From Mesostigma viride (Eukaryota; Streptophyta; Mesostigmatophyceae; Mesostigmatales; Mesostigmataceae): 62,000 nucleotides of DNA. Shown here piece after piece: positions 34,260-45,843 of the stretch. Under the pieces are notes generated by a model. That model saw only the letters and a list, made by a program, of their open reading frames with translations. It searched no databases and was not told the origin of the DNA. Numbering within the stretch: the first letter of the stretch is position 1; each line of letters begins with the position of its first letter. The translations under genes and the position numbers were made by a program. Location: NCBI GenBank assembly GCA_009746045.1, contig RPFO01000728.1, positions 1-62,000 of the forward strand. Reading direction: 5' to 3'.

Positions 34260-34805
34260 TGTTACGTCGCGTAACAATTCGTTGTAGTTACGGACGTAAA
34301 TTAGGTCTTTTGCCTCGGTTGTCCCTAGGTTTACGTGTAGCTCCTACCGGGACACTATTGTCCTCGTAACAGTACTGTGGTACATTGGGTGCCTTTGGGC
34401 GCCGCGCCGCGTACTTTATTAGTGGTCCTGATCCTTTGGTAGAATGTAGTGGACCAGCGTGCATCTGTAGGCGAGGGCCATGTCGGCCCGAGCGTGTTGG
34501 ACCGTTGGTGACCATTTATGCACGTTCTACCCCTCGTGTGTGCACTCGGCGTGTGTTAAATGAATTAACACATATAGGCTTGGGTCACGGCAGTGTAGTG
34601 TGTTTCCTTCCTCTATATTCCTGGAGTAAACGGGTTTTGGTAAATGGTTGTATGGCGTATTACAGTAATACATACGTCAATGCATTGAGATCAGCTCCGT
34701 CTCGTTCGTCTTTCGCTAGGGGTTTGAGTAGAGGAGGCCTGACCAGTTTAGGTAGCATCAGGCCCATTAGAGGTAGAGGTGGCGGTAGAAGTTCAGGACG
34801 TAACA
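34260..34805 (+). repeat. Chromovirus 5' LTR
   Basis: 546 bp from TGTTACGTCGCGTAACA to GGACGTAACA. Target duplication GCGGA at 34255-34259. A primer-binding site TGGTATCGGAGG follows one base later, similar to the initiator-Met tRNA site used by many plant elements. Confidence 0.95.
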
Positions 34806-35351
34806 ATGGTATCGGAGGAACTTTCGTAGGTAGAGAACGAGACGACGGTCCTTTGTCACATACGCCTTTGCAAGAACCCTTCCGCGTCCAGGGATACGAA
34901 GACGACACTTTCTTGACAGGTAATGGGCGGGTCGCCTTCAAGCTGGGAGAGTAGTGCTGCCCGGTTCGGGACACGATCTGCCTAGATGCTAGACCTGCTC
35001 GCAGCGGATAAACCCTTTCGTAGATAGCCTGTCTTTCGCCTTGTTTTCCTGCTTACGGTTGCTTCCTGTCGTAGATAGGGGATATTACTATTGTTCGGAT
35101 CGGCCAGCGTGAGACGATTAGCGTCGCAGTAGCCTACACCTTTTCCTTCGTGCTGCTGTTTTATTAGACGGCCGCACCCGCAGAGATACGGGTCGCTGTT
35201 TTAGGACGAGCGCTGGACTATTCGGTCGCTGATTTAGGACGAGCGCTGGACAATTCCGCCCTCATGCTGCTTTCGGTGATCCAGATCGCCCAGATAAGTC
35301 GCCTACCCCTTCTTCTAGCGTGACGTCACAAGACCCACCAGGTGCGTTACC

Positions 35352-35747
35352 ATGAGCCAACGTCGTGTTTTTACTGCGCCTTCCCATTCGTCCAGTGACA
35401 ATAGCTTAGCTAAATATTACGTAGTTATTACCCCTCAATGGTCAGCCATTTTCCTCTCTTGGTCAGATGCTAGGAAGATAGTGCAAAATCGTACATATAA
35501 TGTAGTTAGGTATAAGAAATTTGTTACCTTCGAGGAAGCCCAACAATTCCTTATAGTAGACCATAGTGTATCAGATTTAGGCCTACACGTACGTTCTACT
35601 CCTCATGGTCGCCCTCCTGTAGAAGCTCTAGATTTTGCTACCCCTCCTTCGTCTCCCCCTAAGCGGGCTGCATCCTCATCTAGCTTAGATACTCCTCTCA
35701 CCTTAGAATTCGGTTCCCTATCCATTACTGTTGTTAAAAAGGATTGA
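35352..35747 (+). CDS. Viroplasmin/RNase H1-N-like ORF of chromovirus, 131 aa
   Basis: Intact frame MSQRRVFTAPSHSS to VVKKD. Residues about 21-70 read YYVVITPQWSAIFLSWSDA, then VVRYKKFVTFEEAQQFL, the pattern of the caulimovirus viroplasmin domain, also known as the RNA/DNA-hybrid-binding N-terminal domain of eukaryotic RNase H1. The rest is Pro/Ser-rich. It is separate from the RNase H in pol and precedes gag, after a 546-bp leader. It probably binds nucleic acid, perhaps the RNA/DNA hybrid during reverse transcription; that role is inferred. A stand-alone copy in this position is unusual for a Gypsy element. Confidence 0.7.
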   Translation: MSQRRVFTAPSHSSSDNSLAKYYVVITPQWSAIFLSWSDARKIVQNRTYNVVRYKKFVTFEEAQQFLIVDHSVSDLGLHVRSTPHGRPPVEALDFATPPSSPPKRAASSSSLDTPLTLEFGSLSITVVKKD

Positions 35748-37475
35748 TTTAAATTGTTTCCTTCTTGTAGGACATTAAAAGCTTTTTCTTTTCTTTCCTT
35801 GCCTTAAATTAGGCCTTGTCCTTTATCCTTGTTGCTTTCAGTTAGATTCCTAATCATTTACTTAATTAAAAATGGATCCCGTGGGTGGTAACATGTCGCC
35901 TATACCTACCAACACTCCTACTATGAGTAATAATATAATAATAATACTAACAACCATAACAACAATCGTGGTAACCGACGGGACTCGCTTGAAACGGTGC
36001 ACCATCTCACTCCTCAAGGTAATCTTCGTACCTCACCTCCTTCTCCTGTTACTGGTGGTCGCCGTCGTCCCTCACTTACCCCTCCTACCTATGAACAACG
36101 TATGCAAGTCAGATTTAGTGATGACCCTTCCCTTACCTTGAACCAGGCCCCTGCCCCTCCTGCAACCTTGGCTCAACCCCCCAGCAGGTCCTCACTAACT
36201 AACAATGTTTCTAGGCCTCCTTCCCACCCTGTGCCTTCCATGCCTGCTTTTAACACGGGTCGTACCTCTGCCCCTGTCGGCCCTTCTGGGCGTCCTAGTG
36301 CAGTTCCCTTTTACCCACCTGCTTCCTGGGCCTATCCTGATACGGCCTATGAGGCTGCCCAGGTCCCTACCCGTGTGGCTGATTTAGAAGTTAATAGTGA
36401 TTTCAGCACCATGCCTCTAGATGACAGAAATTATGATCATTTTGCCTACTCCTCTCTTCGTGAGCAATATACTGTACCCTTCTCCTATGGGCACCAGCCT
36501 GAAACGGTGGCCCCTTCTAGACCCCTACCCAAAACCTTTCCTCTTCCTTCCTTCTATCCCGCTTATGTAGCAGTGGAAGATAGTGGCCCTATGGGAAAAA
36601 CTGACTCTTCTAATCCCCCTAAGCCCCCTGCTCTTCCCCTCTTTGCTAACCTTCCCAAGCTGGATGTCAAGTCTACCCCTCAACAGTTTTTCACCTTTAT
36701 TATGTTGCTTACCCAGAACACAGAGTCGTGGCAGAATCATAATAGATGGCGTCTCTCTGATGCTGTACTAGTCCCTCACTATCTTACAACCTGCATTACT
36801 CCTGAGCTTGCTAACCTCATTCAGTGTGAGTCTTTGGCCTCTCATGCCTACCCTAACTCTGTAGCAGAATTGTTTAAGCGTTTAGAGAACCATTTAGTCC
36901 CTCCTGATTCAGATTGGCAGGATAGATTAGCCTTTGGTACCTTGCAGCAGGGTACTAAATCATTTAAGGAGTATATGAAAGAGTTTGATGCTCAGATGGT
37001 ATGAATTAGGGATTTGTCGGGTGCAGAAGTACGTGCTCGCTTCCTCCAAGGCCTCAGCCGACCTTTATTACGTGAAGTCAAGCGCCAGTTCTCTGCCTAC
37101 CGTTTTACTGATCTGCCCCTCAAGCATGTGCGCCAGCTAGGTTGGCAAATACGGGTACGGGGTATAATACGCGGACCTAAAATACGCGTATTATACGTGG
37201 GGGGTGTAAAATACGCGGCGGTAAAATACGCGACCGTTTTTGTGGTCCAATTGTCAGTCACCCAATTAGCACGCTCCTTGATGATGGTCATGCAGTTATT
37301 GCAACTGAAATTTGGTGTATATGCTTATTTATTAACATCTTCCATTAATTTATGCCCTGCAATCCTATCTGATTATGATTTGTTAAATGCTGGGGGGAGC
37401 AGACTGCAACGGGAACTGTAAGGAATCAATTAATTAGTTAATTGTAAGGAAAGCCATCCACTATATAATGCATGA

Positions 37476-37704
37476 GAGGACATAAGACACAAGGTCCAAG
37501 GACCTTGCTCTCAAGGATCCCACAACAAGCTCCATACACATACACACATGTGCACACACATTCATCATTGACAAAATGCACAACAGCAGAGGACATAAGA
37601 CACAAGGTCCAAGGACCTTGCTCTCAAGGATCCCACAACAAGCTCCATACACATACACACATGTGCACACACATTCATCATGCATTGACAAAATGCACAA
37701 CAGC
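37476..37704 (+). repeat. Tandem duplication of about 113 bp in hAT element
   Basis: Two copies starting GAGGACATAAGACACAAGGT at 37476 and 37589, differing mainly by a 4-bp insertion near the end of the second. Contains the inverted pair AAGGTCC..AAGGACCTTG and CACA runs. Confidence 0.9.
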
Positions 37705-37962
37705 ACCCCCGCTGCCATGGAGATTACTCCACGTTGGTCCATGCAATTATTCAAGCCAGCACGGCCATGCTTTCATAACGGCAGCGCATGCAGCCCTTGT
37801 TCTCACTATACTATTGCTAGTAACTTGTGAGTTATAACTTCATGTCCCATCCATCACATGGGTCCATGCAACCATCGGCCATCACCCACTAGCTGCCATC
37901 ACATACTACACCGGCTGAAGATGGTATAAGTATTAAGACAAAAGACTCCTTCATAGATCATG

Positions 37963-38412
37963 CTAAGCATGACCCTTTAGTTCTTGTCTGGCGGCTGCAA
38001 CGGCAAGAACCGCCGCTTCTTTGCCCGGGCTGTGCAGGCAGCGCGAACCTTGATGCTTGCTGGGAACCGACGACAAGTCAGCCGGCGCAGCCCCTCCCAT
38101 CTCCGCCATTGCCCTGTTCAAAGTGTGCACCTTCTTGGCGTCTGACTTCTGCAACTTGTTGTTAGCAATCCTGAGAAACCTGTTCCGGATATTCGGTGGA
38201 ATTTTGTCGCAGGGTAACACCCCTTCCCCTGCGATTCCGGCAAAGTGTGCACGGACTCGGAATACGCTTATTGGCCCCGCCTTGTAGGAGAAGTTCTTGT
38301 TGCAAAATGAGCAGAACATCCTCGACACATACTGCGTTGTGTTACTAACAGCATCCGTGACTGCTTCTTTCTTCTCGACAACGAAATCCCATTCAGGCCC
38401 TTTCTTCGGCAT
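37963..38412 (-). CDS. BED zinc-finger protein, hAT transposase N-terminus
   Basis: About 149 aa from MPKKGPEWDFVVEKKEAVTD. The finger reads FCSFCNKNFSYKAG, then RVRAHFAGIAGEGVLPC, giving C-C-H-C/H spacing like the BED domain that binds DNA in hAT transposases. The chain ends after an Ala/Gln-rich tail with no DDE core or hAT dimerisation region. A start 27 bp upstream (38439) is possible. It could act as a DNA-binding repressor of related elements, but a simple internal-deletion product is as likely. Confidence 0.65.
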   Translation of the reverse strand: MPKKGPEWDFVVEKKEAVTDAVSNTTQYVSRMFCSFCNKNFSYKAGPISVFRVRAHFAGIAGEGVLPCDKIPPNIRNRFLRIANNKLQKSDAKKVHTLNRAMAEMGGAAPADLSSVPSKHQGSRCLHSPGKEAAVLAVAAARQELKGHA

Positions 38413-40416
38413 GGCTGCAAATCGAAAATGGCTGCACACTATCGCACAGTCGCACTGGCCTCGTCCTCGCTATATTGCATTACACCGTCAGTAGCACAGC
38501 TGGCATTTGCTGTCATTATGCGTGATGTACCTAGTCCTAGCTGTCTCCTACCGGCCAAAGATTTTGCAAGGCTTGCGCTTTATGGAAAGAACTGTACGCA
38601 TCTACTTCTAGTAGTAAAAATCTCAAATGTGCAGTGAACGCGCCGCGCCCAGAACCTGGGCACCGCGCCAGTGCCCGCTGCCCGCTGGTACCCCCGAAAA
38701 ATTCTAAGTCCAAACCGCGTATTCTGAAGTAAAGTACGCGTACATACGGCGGAGGCCTTCAGTGTACGTTTTCCCGTACTTCTGCGGCTCCGTACGGCGT
38801 ACTGACCAACCCGGTGCGCCAGCATCTCTTGCGAGTAGCAGATTTCTTCACCACTCCTTCTCTCCCCACCCGTTCCCGTATTAATAATATTATCCTTACC
38901 CCTGAGGAGGAGAACTCCTATGTAGAAGAATTAGATATCTGCGTTGCTGATCTTTCAGCTCTTGATGTCTCTCATATCACATGCTATCATTGTAAGGAAG
39001 TAGGTCATCTTAAACGTGAGTGCCCCAAGTTCCTTTCGGGTGCTCCCCCTCATCCCGACGCTCGCCCTCCTCGTACCCCTCAGCGTGCTCCTATTCGTCC
39101 CACTTCAGGACGCATTCCCTCAGCTACCCCTAGTAGGCTGAATGCTGTGCAGACAGGACCCCCAGGGTTCCCCTATGATAATCAGGCTCCCGCACCCTCT
39201 TCGCTCCCTCGTGACCCTCCAGCAGTGGCTTTTTCGCCAGGGTCTTCTTCGGGGTTAGTTCATATGGATTTGGGGGGGGAGGGGGAACAGTAGGCCTGTC
39301 AGCCGGGGGTAACCTGGACAGGTCCTTAGATAGTACCCCAGATGAAAATTTTTGCCTGCCTGTTTTTATAACCTCTGTACGGGCGCTGAATCTTCCCTAC
39401 CACTACGTGTGCGTCCTCTTATGTTCTTGAATGGTGGTTTAACCGTTCCCCATACTGTTGTAGACCCTTTCTTGCATGCTGATGAACTTTTGAATGTCTC
39501 TGTGTTGGTAGATAGCGGTGCGGCTAGCTCCTTTGTGAGCGAGGCCCTAGTTAGGCGTTTAGGACTAGTCCCTACCCCTCACACCAAACCTGTCACTGTT
39601 CATTATGCTGATCGATGGTCGCACCAGTCATTCCCCGGGTACGGTGTCCCTTCCCCTGGTCATACAAGGACGTACTGTCAACCTGACGGCCACTATATAG
39701 GCCCTATCACTACCGCTGATGTATTACTAGGATTAGATTGGCACCAGGATAATAAGATTACTATTAATTATGATACCATGGTCATTTGGTTTCCAGATAG
39801 CTCTTACTGGGTACCGGAACGTCATTATAGATTGGAAAATTTATCCTTGGTAGATATTACTCCTCCTACACCTGTTGATCCTCCTGTAAGACCTATACCT
39901 GAAGTATTAATGTCCAATGATGAGTTGCGCTCTGAATTAAAGGAATATGGATATTTATTATGTATGTTCCTTCAGTTAGAAGTACAGGAGATACCTATCA
40001 CTAATAATAGTGTGGATATAGATATAAACACAGTGGATACAATAGGAGTGGGATTTACTGAAAATGAAATAGTAAGATACATGGCTGTGATAGATTCCTC
40101 AAAAGTTTTTGAAGAAAAGACTCCTTCTTATCCTCCTCCTCGTTCTGTTTTACACCGTGTAGTTATCAAGGACGGTGCAGTTCCTACGCACTCTCCGATG
40201 TATAGAATGGGCCCTACCGAGTTAAAGGAACTAAAACAGATTTTAGTGTAACTATTAGAAGCAGGATTGATAGAGCCTAGTAACTCTCCCTACTCAGCTG
40301 GTGTCCTGTTAGTTCCTAAGCCAAATGGCAAGTTTCGCCTAGTTACTGATTATAGGAAGTTGAATGATATTACTGTGAAGTCTAAATACCCTCTACCTCG
40401 TATTGATGATATATTT

Positions 40417-42777
40417 TAAAAATATAATTACTTACAGCAGAGTGAAATCACTCAAACCAAAGCAAACGCCCAGCTATAAACCTATATACAGAGCCATGTC
40501 AAAGCTCTATACTACGATAAGACCAATGGAAACGCCTAACGGGAGGAACCTAATAGCCCTGCTGCGCCGCAAAATCAGCCCGCGTACGGCGGAGCATGAT
40601 GTCAGCCATGGCCCGAGTCAGCGCCACCGACAAGCGCTGACGCCAATATGACGTCCAGGTCCGCGCCGACCATGGGGCCCGCTGGCCCTCCAGGTCCAGC
40701 CGGTCCTCCCGGAGCCGGCAACACTCCTTGAAGAAGGCGGAGGTCAGGGGCCCCATGGCCCCAAACTCCTCCAGGACAAAGGGCACCACACGATGGTGCC
40801 CGACGTCGCCGTAGGCCAGGAGCTTGGCCCGCTCCGCCCGGTCCGCCGTGTAACCTGCCGTGAGGGAGGCCCCAGCCACGTGGCTAAGAGCCAAGGGCCG
40901 CGCCACCGAAACGTCAATAAGCAGATGCCGGCCACCCCCCTCAAAGTCCAGCACCACGATGTCAGGCCGGTGGTTGGGGGAATAGAAGGCAGCGCCATCC
41001 GCATCCTCGGACCGGATGTTCGCGTGGGGGAAAACCGACCGAATCATGGCGAGCACCACCGTCAGGAGGACAGTGTGCAAATACAAATACCAATTCTGAT
41101 TCTGTTGGCCCCCCATGCAGGCAAGGTAGTGAGTCCCCGTGGGATCCAGCGGCTGCCCACAGCTACCACAAGGCCGCCCGGCCGGAACAAGAGGCTGCGG
41201 GGCAAATAGCTGGTGCCGGAGCGCCACCGAGTAGTGGCTGGGAGCCAAGGCGAATGGGGGGCCATGGGAAGAGCACGAAGGTACGCCGAGCCCACACTCC
41301 GCAAGGAAAGCGAGAACAGCCACGCACGTCCCTGAGCGTTGAGGTCCGCGAAAAGAGCAATCCAATCAGCCGTGTGCAGAATACCCGCGTAGGTTTTCTG
41401 GTGTTTATCGATGACGCGAGCAGGGAATGCGGCGGGAGATTGAACGGAGGCGACCGAGGGAGTGCCGCGAGGGAGGTGGCGCTGTACCGCCTGAGCGGCA
41501 CGGACGGGAGAACAGGCCTGCTGGATCTCAGCATAGGCCTCCTGGATGGCGGTGACGAAGGGCAAAGGGCTGCTGGGGTCCAGGAGGTCAGGCGCTGCCG
41601 TTGCCAAAAGGGGCAGGAGCCGGCCGGCAGCTTTCCGCCCACGACTGAGCGACGGAGCCCAAAAAGGCTGCTGGGGCCAGCCGGGCGGCACGAGTCAGAC
41701 CGCAGCCACCCATCCGTGCAGGCAGGGAGGCAATGCGAATAGCATGTGGCGGGAGGTCGGGGCCCGGGACCAGCTGCGCCAAGGCCGACTGGATGCGTTC
41801 GTCGTGGCCCTCGGCGGCCAGCCGGACCTGAGACGGAAGAGCGCCCCGGAGCCAGTGAACGACGCGAGGGTGAGCGCAAAACCACAGAAGCAGACCCTTG
41901 GTCTGCGAATCATGAAGGCGCGCAATCAAGGGCAGTACCTCAGTGCGTGCCTCGAGGGCGGCCCGCAGAGCATCGATGACAAACGCGGGGTCCCCAACCG
42001 GAACGCCGAGGACATCCAACCCATGGAGGCGCTCGTCCCGGCCCAAGAGCTGGGGCGGAAAGCCGGAGCAATCACCTTGGGGCGAGTACACCGCGCACTT
42101 GGCAAGGGTCAACTGGAGGTTGATGTCGGCCACCGCGGTCTGCAGTGCCAGCAGAGCCGCGGTGGTGTCCGGCACAGGGCCCAGAAGGTAGATATCATCC
42201 AAGTAGGCCTGAATAGCGACCGCCGGGTGGGCAGCATGGACCGCTTGGAGGCAACCCTGGAGGGGGGCGGCAAAGTACAGGGGTCCCAGGGGGTCCCCTT
42301 GCTGGGTGCCCGACCGCGACAGCAGGCCGCCGCGAGTGCCGTCCTCCATGATGTGAACCAGTTGGCCGGGCTGGCCGTAGCACACGGCTGTCCAAGCGTA
42401 CAAGTCCTCGAAGGACTCCATGACGGCCGCAAACATGCTGGCGCGGGACAGACTGTTGAACGCGTTGTGGCAGTCGACCTTGACGACAGCGTGGGTGGGG
42501 TGGGCCTCGAGGTAGGCCTGCACCGAATGGATGAGGATATCCGCCCCGCCTGGAGTCGTCACCCCCAGCTGGGCCGCCACCGAGGTCTCACCCGCTGCGA
42601 GGGGCGGGCAGAAAAAGGCACGGAGCTCGGGCGCCTTTTGGCGGCAGATCACTTTGCCCACGAGCTTGCGGAGCACCTCACCGCAGGCGATCGGGCGCAC
42701 CTTGCCCTCGGGGGGGGGCAAGACACCCTTGAGCAGAGCGAGGAGGCGAGCGCCCGCTAACCACTCGCGCGCAGCGG
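40417..42777 (-). mobile_element. RLE-type LINE inserted in Gypsy RT
   Basis: 5'-truncated non-LTR retrotransposon, flanked by the 12-bp duplication GATGATATATTT (40405-40416, 42778-42789), as expected from target-primed reverse transcription. Its 3' end is AT-rich. It carries an RT and a downstream zinc-finger plus endonuclease region, broken by two frameshifts. Confidence 0.88.
40550..42777 (-). pseudogene. LINE RT plus restriction-like endonuclease, frameshifted
   Basis: The minus strand starts inside the RT (PPPEGKVRPIACGEVLRKLV) and shows VVKVDCHNAFNSLSR, GTQQGDPLGPLYFA and the catalytic YLDDIYLLG (about 42190-42206). The frame shifts near 41600 (continuing SPLPFVTAIQEAYAEI) and again near 41290. 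The C-terminal part has a CCHC-like finger (CGSCGQPLDP..HYLACMG, about 41115-41170) and an endonuclease-like block PDIVVLDFEGGGRHLLIDVS (about 40905-40965), the PD-(D/E)XK pattern of R2-, CRE- or Utopia-type LINEs. It copies RNA into DNA at a nicked target. The exact clade is uncertain. Confidence 0.8.
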
Positions 42778-45700
42778 GATGATATATTTAATAAGGTTAA
42801 AGGTTCCACTTGTTTCACAGTACTGGATTGTGCGGATGGTTTTTGGCAGTTGCGGATAGCTCCTGAGGATTGCCATAAAACCGCCTTTGCTACCCCTTTT
42901 GGTCATTACCAGTTTAGAGTAGCGGCTATGGGACTCTGTAACTCGCCTGCCTCTAATTTTCAAATGTTAATGAATGAAGTGCTTAGACCTGTTATGGGAA
43001 ATTCTCACCTTCCTCAGGTGTCCTCTGATTTAAAGGATCCTTCCTTCTCGATCCTCTGTTTCTTTATCTGAGCATGACCGTTCTTGTGCTCAAGCTTACT
43101 TAGATGATATTCTTATTTACTCTCCTGATTTTGAAACGCACCTACGTGATTTAAAGAAAGTATTAGAAATAATGGCTGAAAATTCTTTGTGCTGTGAAAA
43201 GGCTTTGCGCCGTGCTAAAGTCCGTTTGGGTAGGAGTGTCCCATTTTTAGGGCACGTTCTGTCAGATGCCGGGGTCGCTACCGACCCGGATAAAACTAAG
43301 TCAATTCAGGAATGGCCTACCCTACCGACGTTAAAGGTGTACGTAGTTTTCTAGGAATTGCTTCTTACTATAGGCGTTTTATCCCGCGTTTCGCAACTAT
43401 AGCAGCCCCTATTAATCATTTATTAAAGAAGGATATCCCCTTTGTTTGGAGTAGTGAATGTCAGTCGGCTTTTCAGTGTCTAAAATCCCTACTCCTTTCC
43501 CCTCCTGTACTCATCCTACCGGATACTACTAAACCCTTTGTTGTAGCTACAGATGCTAGTAAGGTAGCTATAGGGGCGTCCTTCTCCAGGATCAGGGTCA
43601 GGGCTTACAGCCAATTGAGTATATCTCTAGGACAATGCTCCCTGCGGAGCGTAACTATCCCGTACACCAGCAGGAACTCTTAGCGGTGGTGTATTGTTGC
43701 CACGCGTGGCAGCACTTTCTTAAAGGTGCTCAATTTGATGTCTGCCTGAATGAACCCTGTGAGCTAGATCCTTATAGATTAGTTATCCAAACGGATCACC
43801 GTCCCCTTACCCATCTTCTCTCCCAACCCAACCTTACCCCTCGGCAAGCGCGCTGGATGGAATTTTTAGCACAGTTTTCCCCTTTTAAACTTCAGTATGT
43901 TAAGGGTGTAGATAACATAGTACCAGATGCACTCTCTCGTCGTGCAGATTACTCCTTTTTCGAGGACCTTGATGTTCTCAATACTACTCTAGTTCCTACT
44001 ACTATGGGTGTAACCCCTTATGGTGAACTACCTGATGATGAATCCTATGCCTACCTCTTTCATACAGCTGTTCGCATGCCTGATCTCCTTTCTCACGTAG
44101 GACTCTCTCTCCCGTGTGAGGCCCTTCCCGTGGCCTCGGTGGGGGGGAGGGGAAAAATAAAATTTCTATACCGCTTAGCCATATAGCGACTAGGTCAGGA
44201 AAGTCTTATGAAAACATAGTCCCTCTAGGACCTCCCCTTCTCTTTGGCAAGGCGGTAGGAGATCTCTTTAAACCTGTTCTGGATACCTCTGTAGCGATGC
44301 CTACCTCTGATCTTGAACGTCTTATTAGTAGATTTACGGCCACTGAGCCGGAAGCATTAGCTGCCATTGCTGCACATCCCCAACAATTAGGCAAGCACCC
44401 TTGTAAATTTGTAGGTGGGTTTTTATATGTGCAGATAGCAGATTCTCCCCCTCAATGGCGCCTGTATGTCCCTCCTATCTGTCGCTCCTCCTTGCTCTTT
44501 GAGTTGCATGACTTAGCTGCTCATCAGGGTGGTAAACGGGTACGGGACCTAGTAGCCCGCTCTTATTACTGGCCTTCCCTTTATAAGGATGTAGATGAGT
44601 ATGTTAGAACTTGTCAATCTTGCCAGGAGATGAAACCCAATAACGTAGGACAGATAGCAGAACCTAGGACCTTGCCTGACCCCATCATGCCGTGGGATTC
44701 TATCATGATGGATTTTGTAGGACCTTTTAGAAAGAATGATAGGGGCAATGCCCAATCCTTGTGTTCATAGATCGTTTTACTCGTATGTGCCATCTCGTGC
44801 CGTGTCCTTTAGAACTCACAGCACGTGATTGCGCACGCCTATACCTCAATAATGTATACAGATATCATGGTTTGAGTAGGCAGTTTATTAGTGATAAGGA
44901 TAAGTTATTTACCTCAGATTTTTGGCAGCAGTTTTTCGCTGCCATCGGTACCAAGGTTACCTACGGTACTGCCTACCACTCCTCCTCCTCTCATTTAGTA
45001 GAGCGTCTTAATAGGGTAGTGGAAGAAGCGCTTAGGCACTATGTTAATGGCTCGGGAAGTGATTGGGAGGATTATTTATGTTTGGTAGAGTTCTCCCTCA
45101 ACAATTGCCCCCAGGCTGCGCATGGATATACGCCCTTCTTCCTAGATACTGGTAGACAGCCTCTTACCCCTACCTCTCTCTTAGCTAGTCCTCTACGGGA
45201 CAAGGATGATGTGTCCCGAGATACTGTAGAAGGTGTACAGTCCTTACTAGATAGAATGAAAACTGCTCATGACCACGCGATCTCAGGGTACCAAAAAGCT
45301 CAGTCTAAGTACCTTGCTAGGTTGCGTGCCTCCTTAGATAGAAGAGCACCTGAGATAGAAATAGGAGATCTAGTATTAGTAGAAGGCCCCCGTGTTGGCC
45401 GTTTTGCTCATAAGTTTGAAGCAGAACTTAAGGTCAAACTTAGGCCCGCCTTCTTAGGACCCTTCCATGTGTTGTCTAGAGTAGGAAATTTCTTATATAA
45501 AGTCGATATCCCTACCTCTTGGCAGACACATTCAAACACCTTCCATAGAAGCCAGCTGAAACTGTACCACCCTAGTACGTTCGCTGGTAGAGAGCTAGCG
45601 CCTGCCCCTTTAGAGCATAACCCTGACACTGGGGAAGTAGAAGACGAAGTAGAAAGCATCGTGGCCCATAGAGATATCAAAAAGGGCCGCGGTACCCAGC

Positions 45701-45843
45701 GTCAGTATAAAGTGAAGTGGATGTATGCTCGTAGTGAAGTAGATAAGGTCTGGTATACGGAGAGTGAGCTAGATGGGTGTAGTCGCCTGCTGCAGGAATA
45801 TAAAACCCTGCACAAGCTCTAGTTGTAGACCTTCTCCTCTCTT

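Larger units (their letters stand above)
37137..38814 (-). mobile_element. hAT-type non-autonomous DNA transposon in gag
   Basis: 1678 bp flanked by the 8-bp duplication TGCGCCAG (37129-37136, 38815-38822). Ends are imperfect inverted repeats (CTAGGTTGGCAAATACG against CCGGGTTGGTCAGTACG) with TACG-rich subterminal sequence. Removing it restores the gag frame. The only gene is a BED-finger fragment; the catalytic part of a hAT transposase is absent. Confidence 0.85.
35872..39293 (+). pseudogene. Chromovirus gag, frameshifted and split by hAT element
   Basis: Starts MDPVGGNMSPIPTNTPT. A shift in an AAT run (about 35924-35945) leads to the main frame. The retrotransposon gag domain spans about 36640-37130 (LPKLDVKSTPQQFFTFIMLL ... 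RDLSGAEVRARFLQGL), with an in-frame TGA at 37002-37004. At 37136 the hAT-type element interrupts; the frame resumes in phase at 38823 (HLLRVADFF) and reaches a CCHC knuckle (CYHCKEVGHLKREC, about 38975-39017). It ends with a Pro-rich part at 39293. Gag forms the particle and binds the RNA genome. Confidence 0.85.
39352..45822 (+). pseudogene. Chromovirus pol with chromodomain, degenerate and split
   Basis: Protease: LVDSGAASSFVSEAL (39505-39550) and LLGLDW. RT begins at about 40140 with an in-frame TAA at 40249-40251, is cut by the LINE at 40416, resumes at 42790 (CFTVLDCADGFWQL) and has the catalytic YLDDILIYS at 43097. RNase H starts near 43540 (VVATDASKVAIGASF). Integrase has the H-H-C-C finger (about 44507-44622), first D in MMDFVGPF (44705), second D in SDKDKLF (about 44890), and E in HLVERLN (about 45000). 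The chromodomain closes the protein: VESIVAHRDI, QYKVKWMYA, VWYTESELDGC (45649-45810). Frame changes lie near 39400, 43065, 43340, 43610, 44150 and 44755. Chromodomains usually steer insertion to marked chromatin. Confidence 0.92.

Noticed and set aside
41254-42782. Long plus-strand frames (162 and 404 codons)
   Set aside because: Antisense to the LINE RT and endonuclease, whose catalytic motifs are clear on the minus strand.
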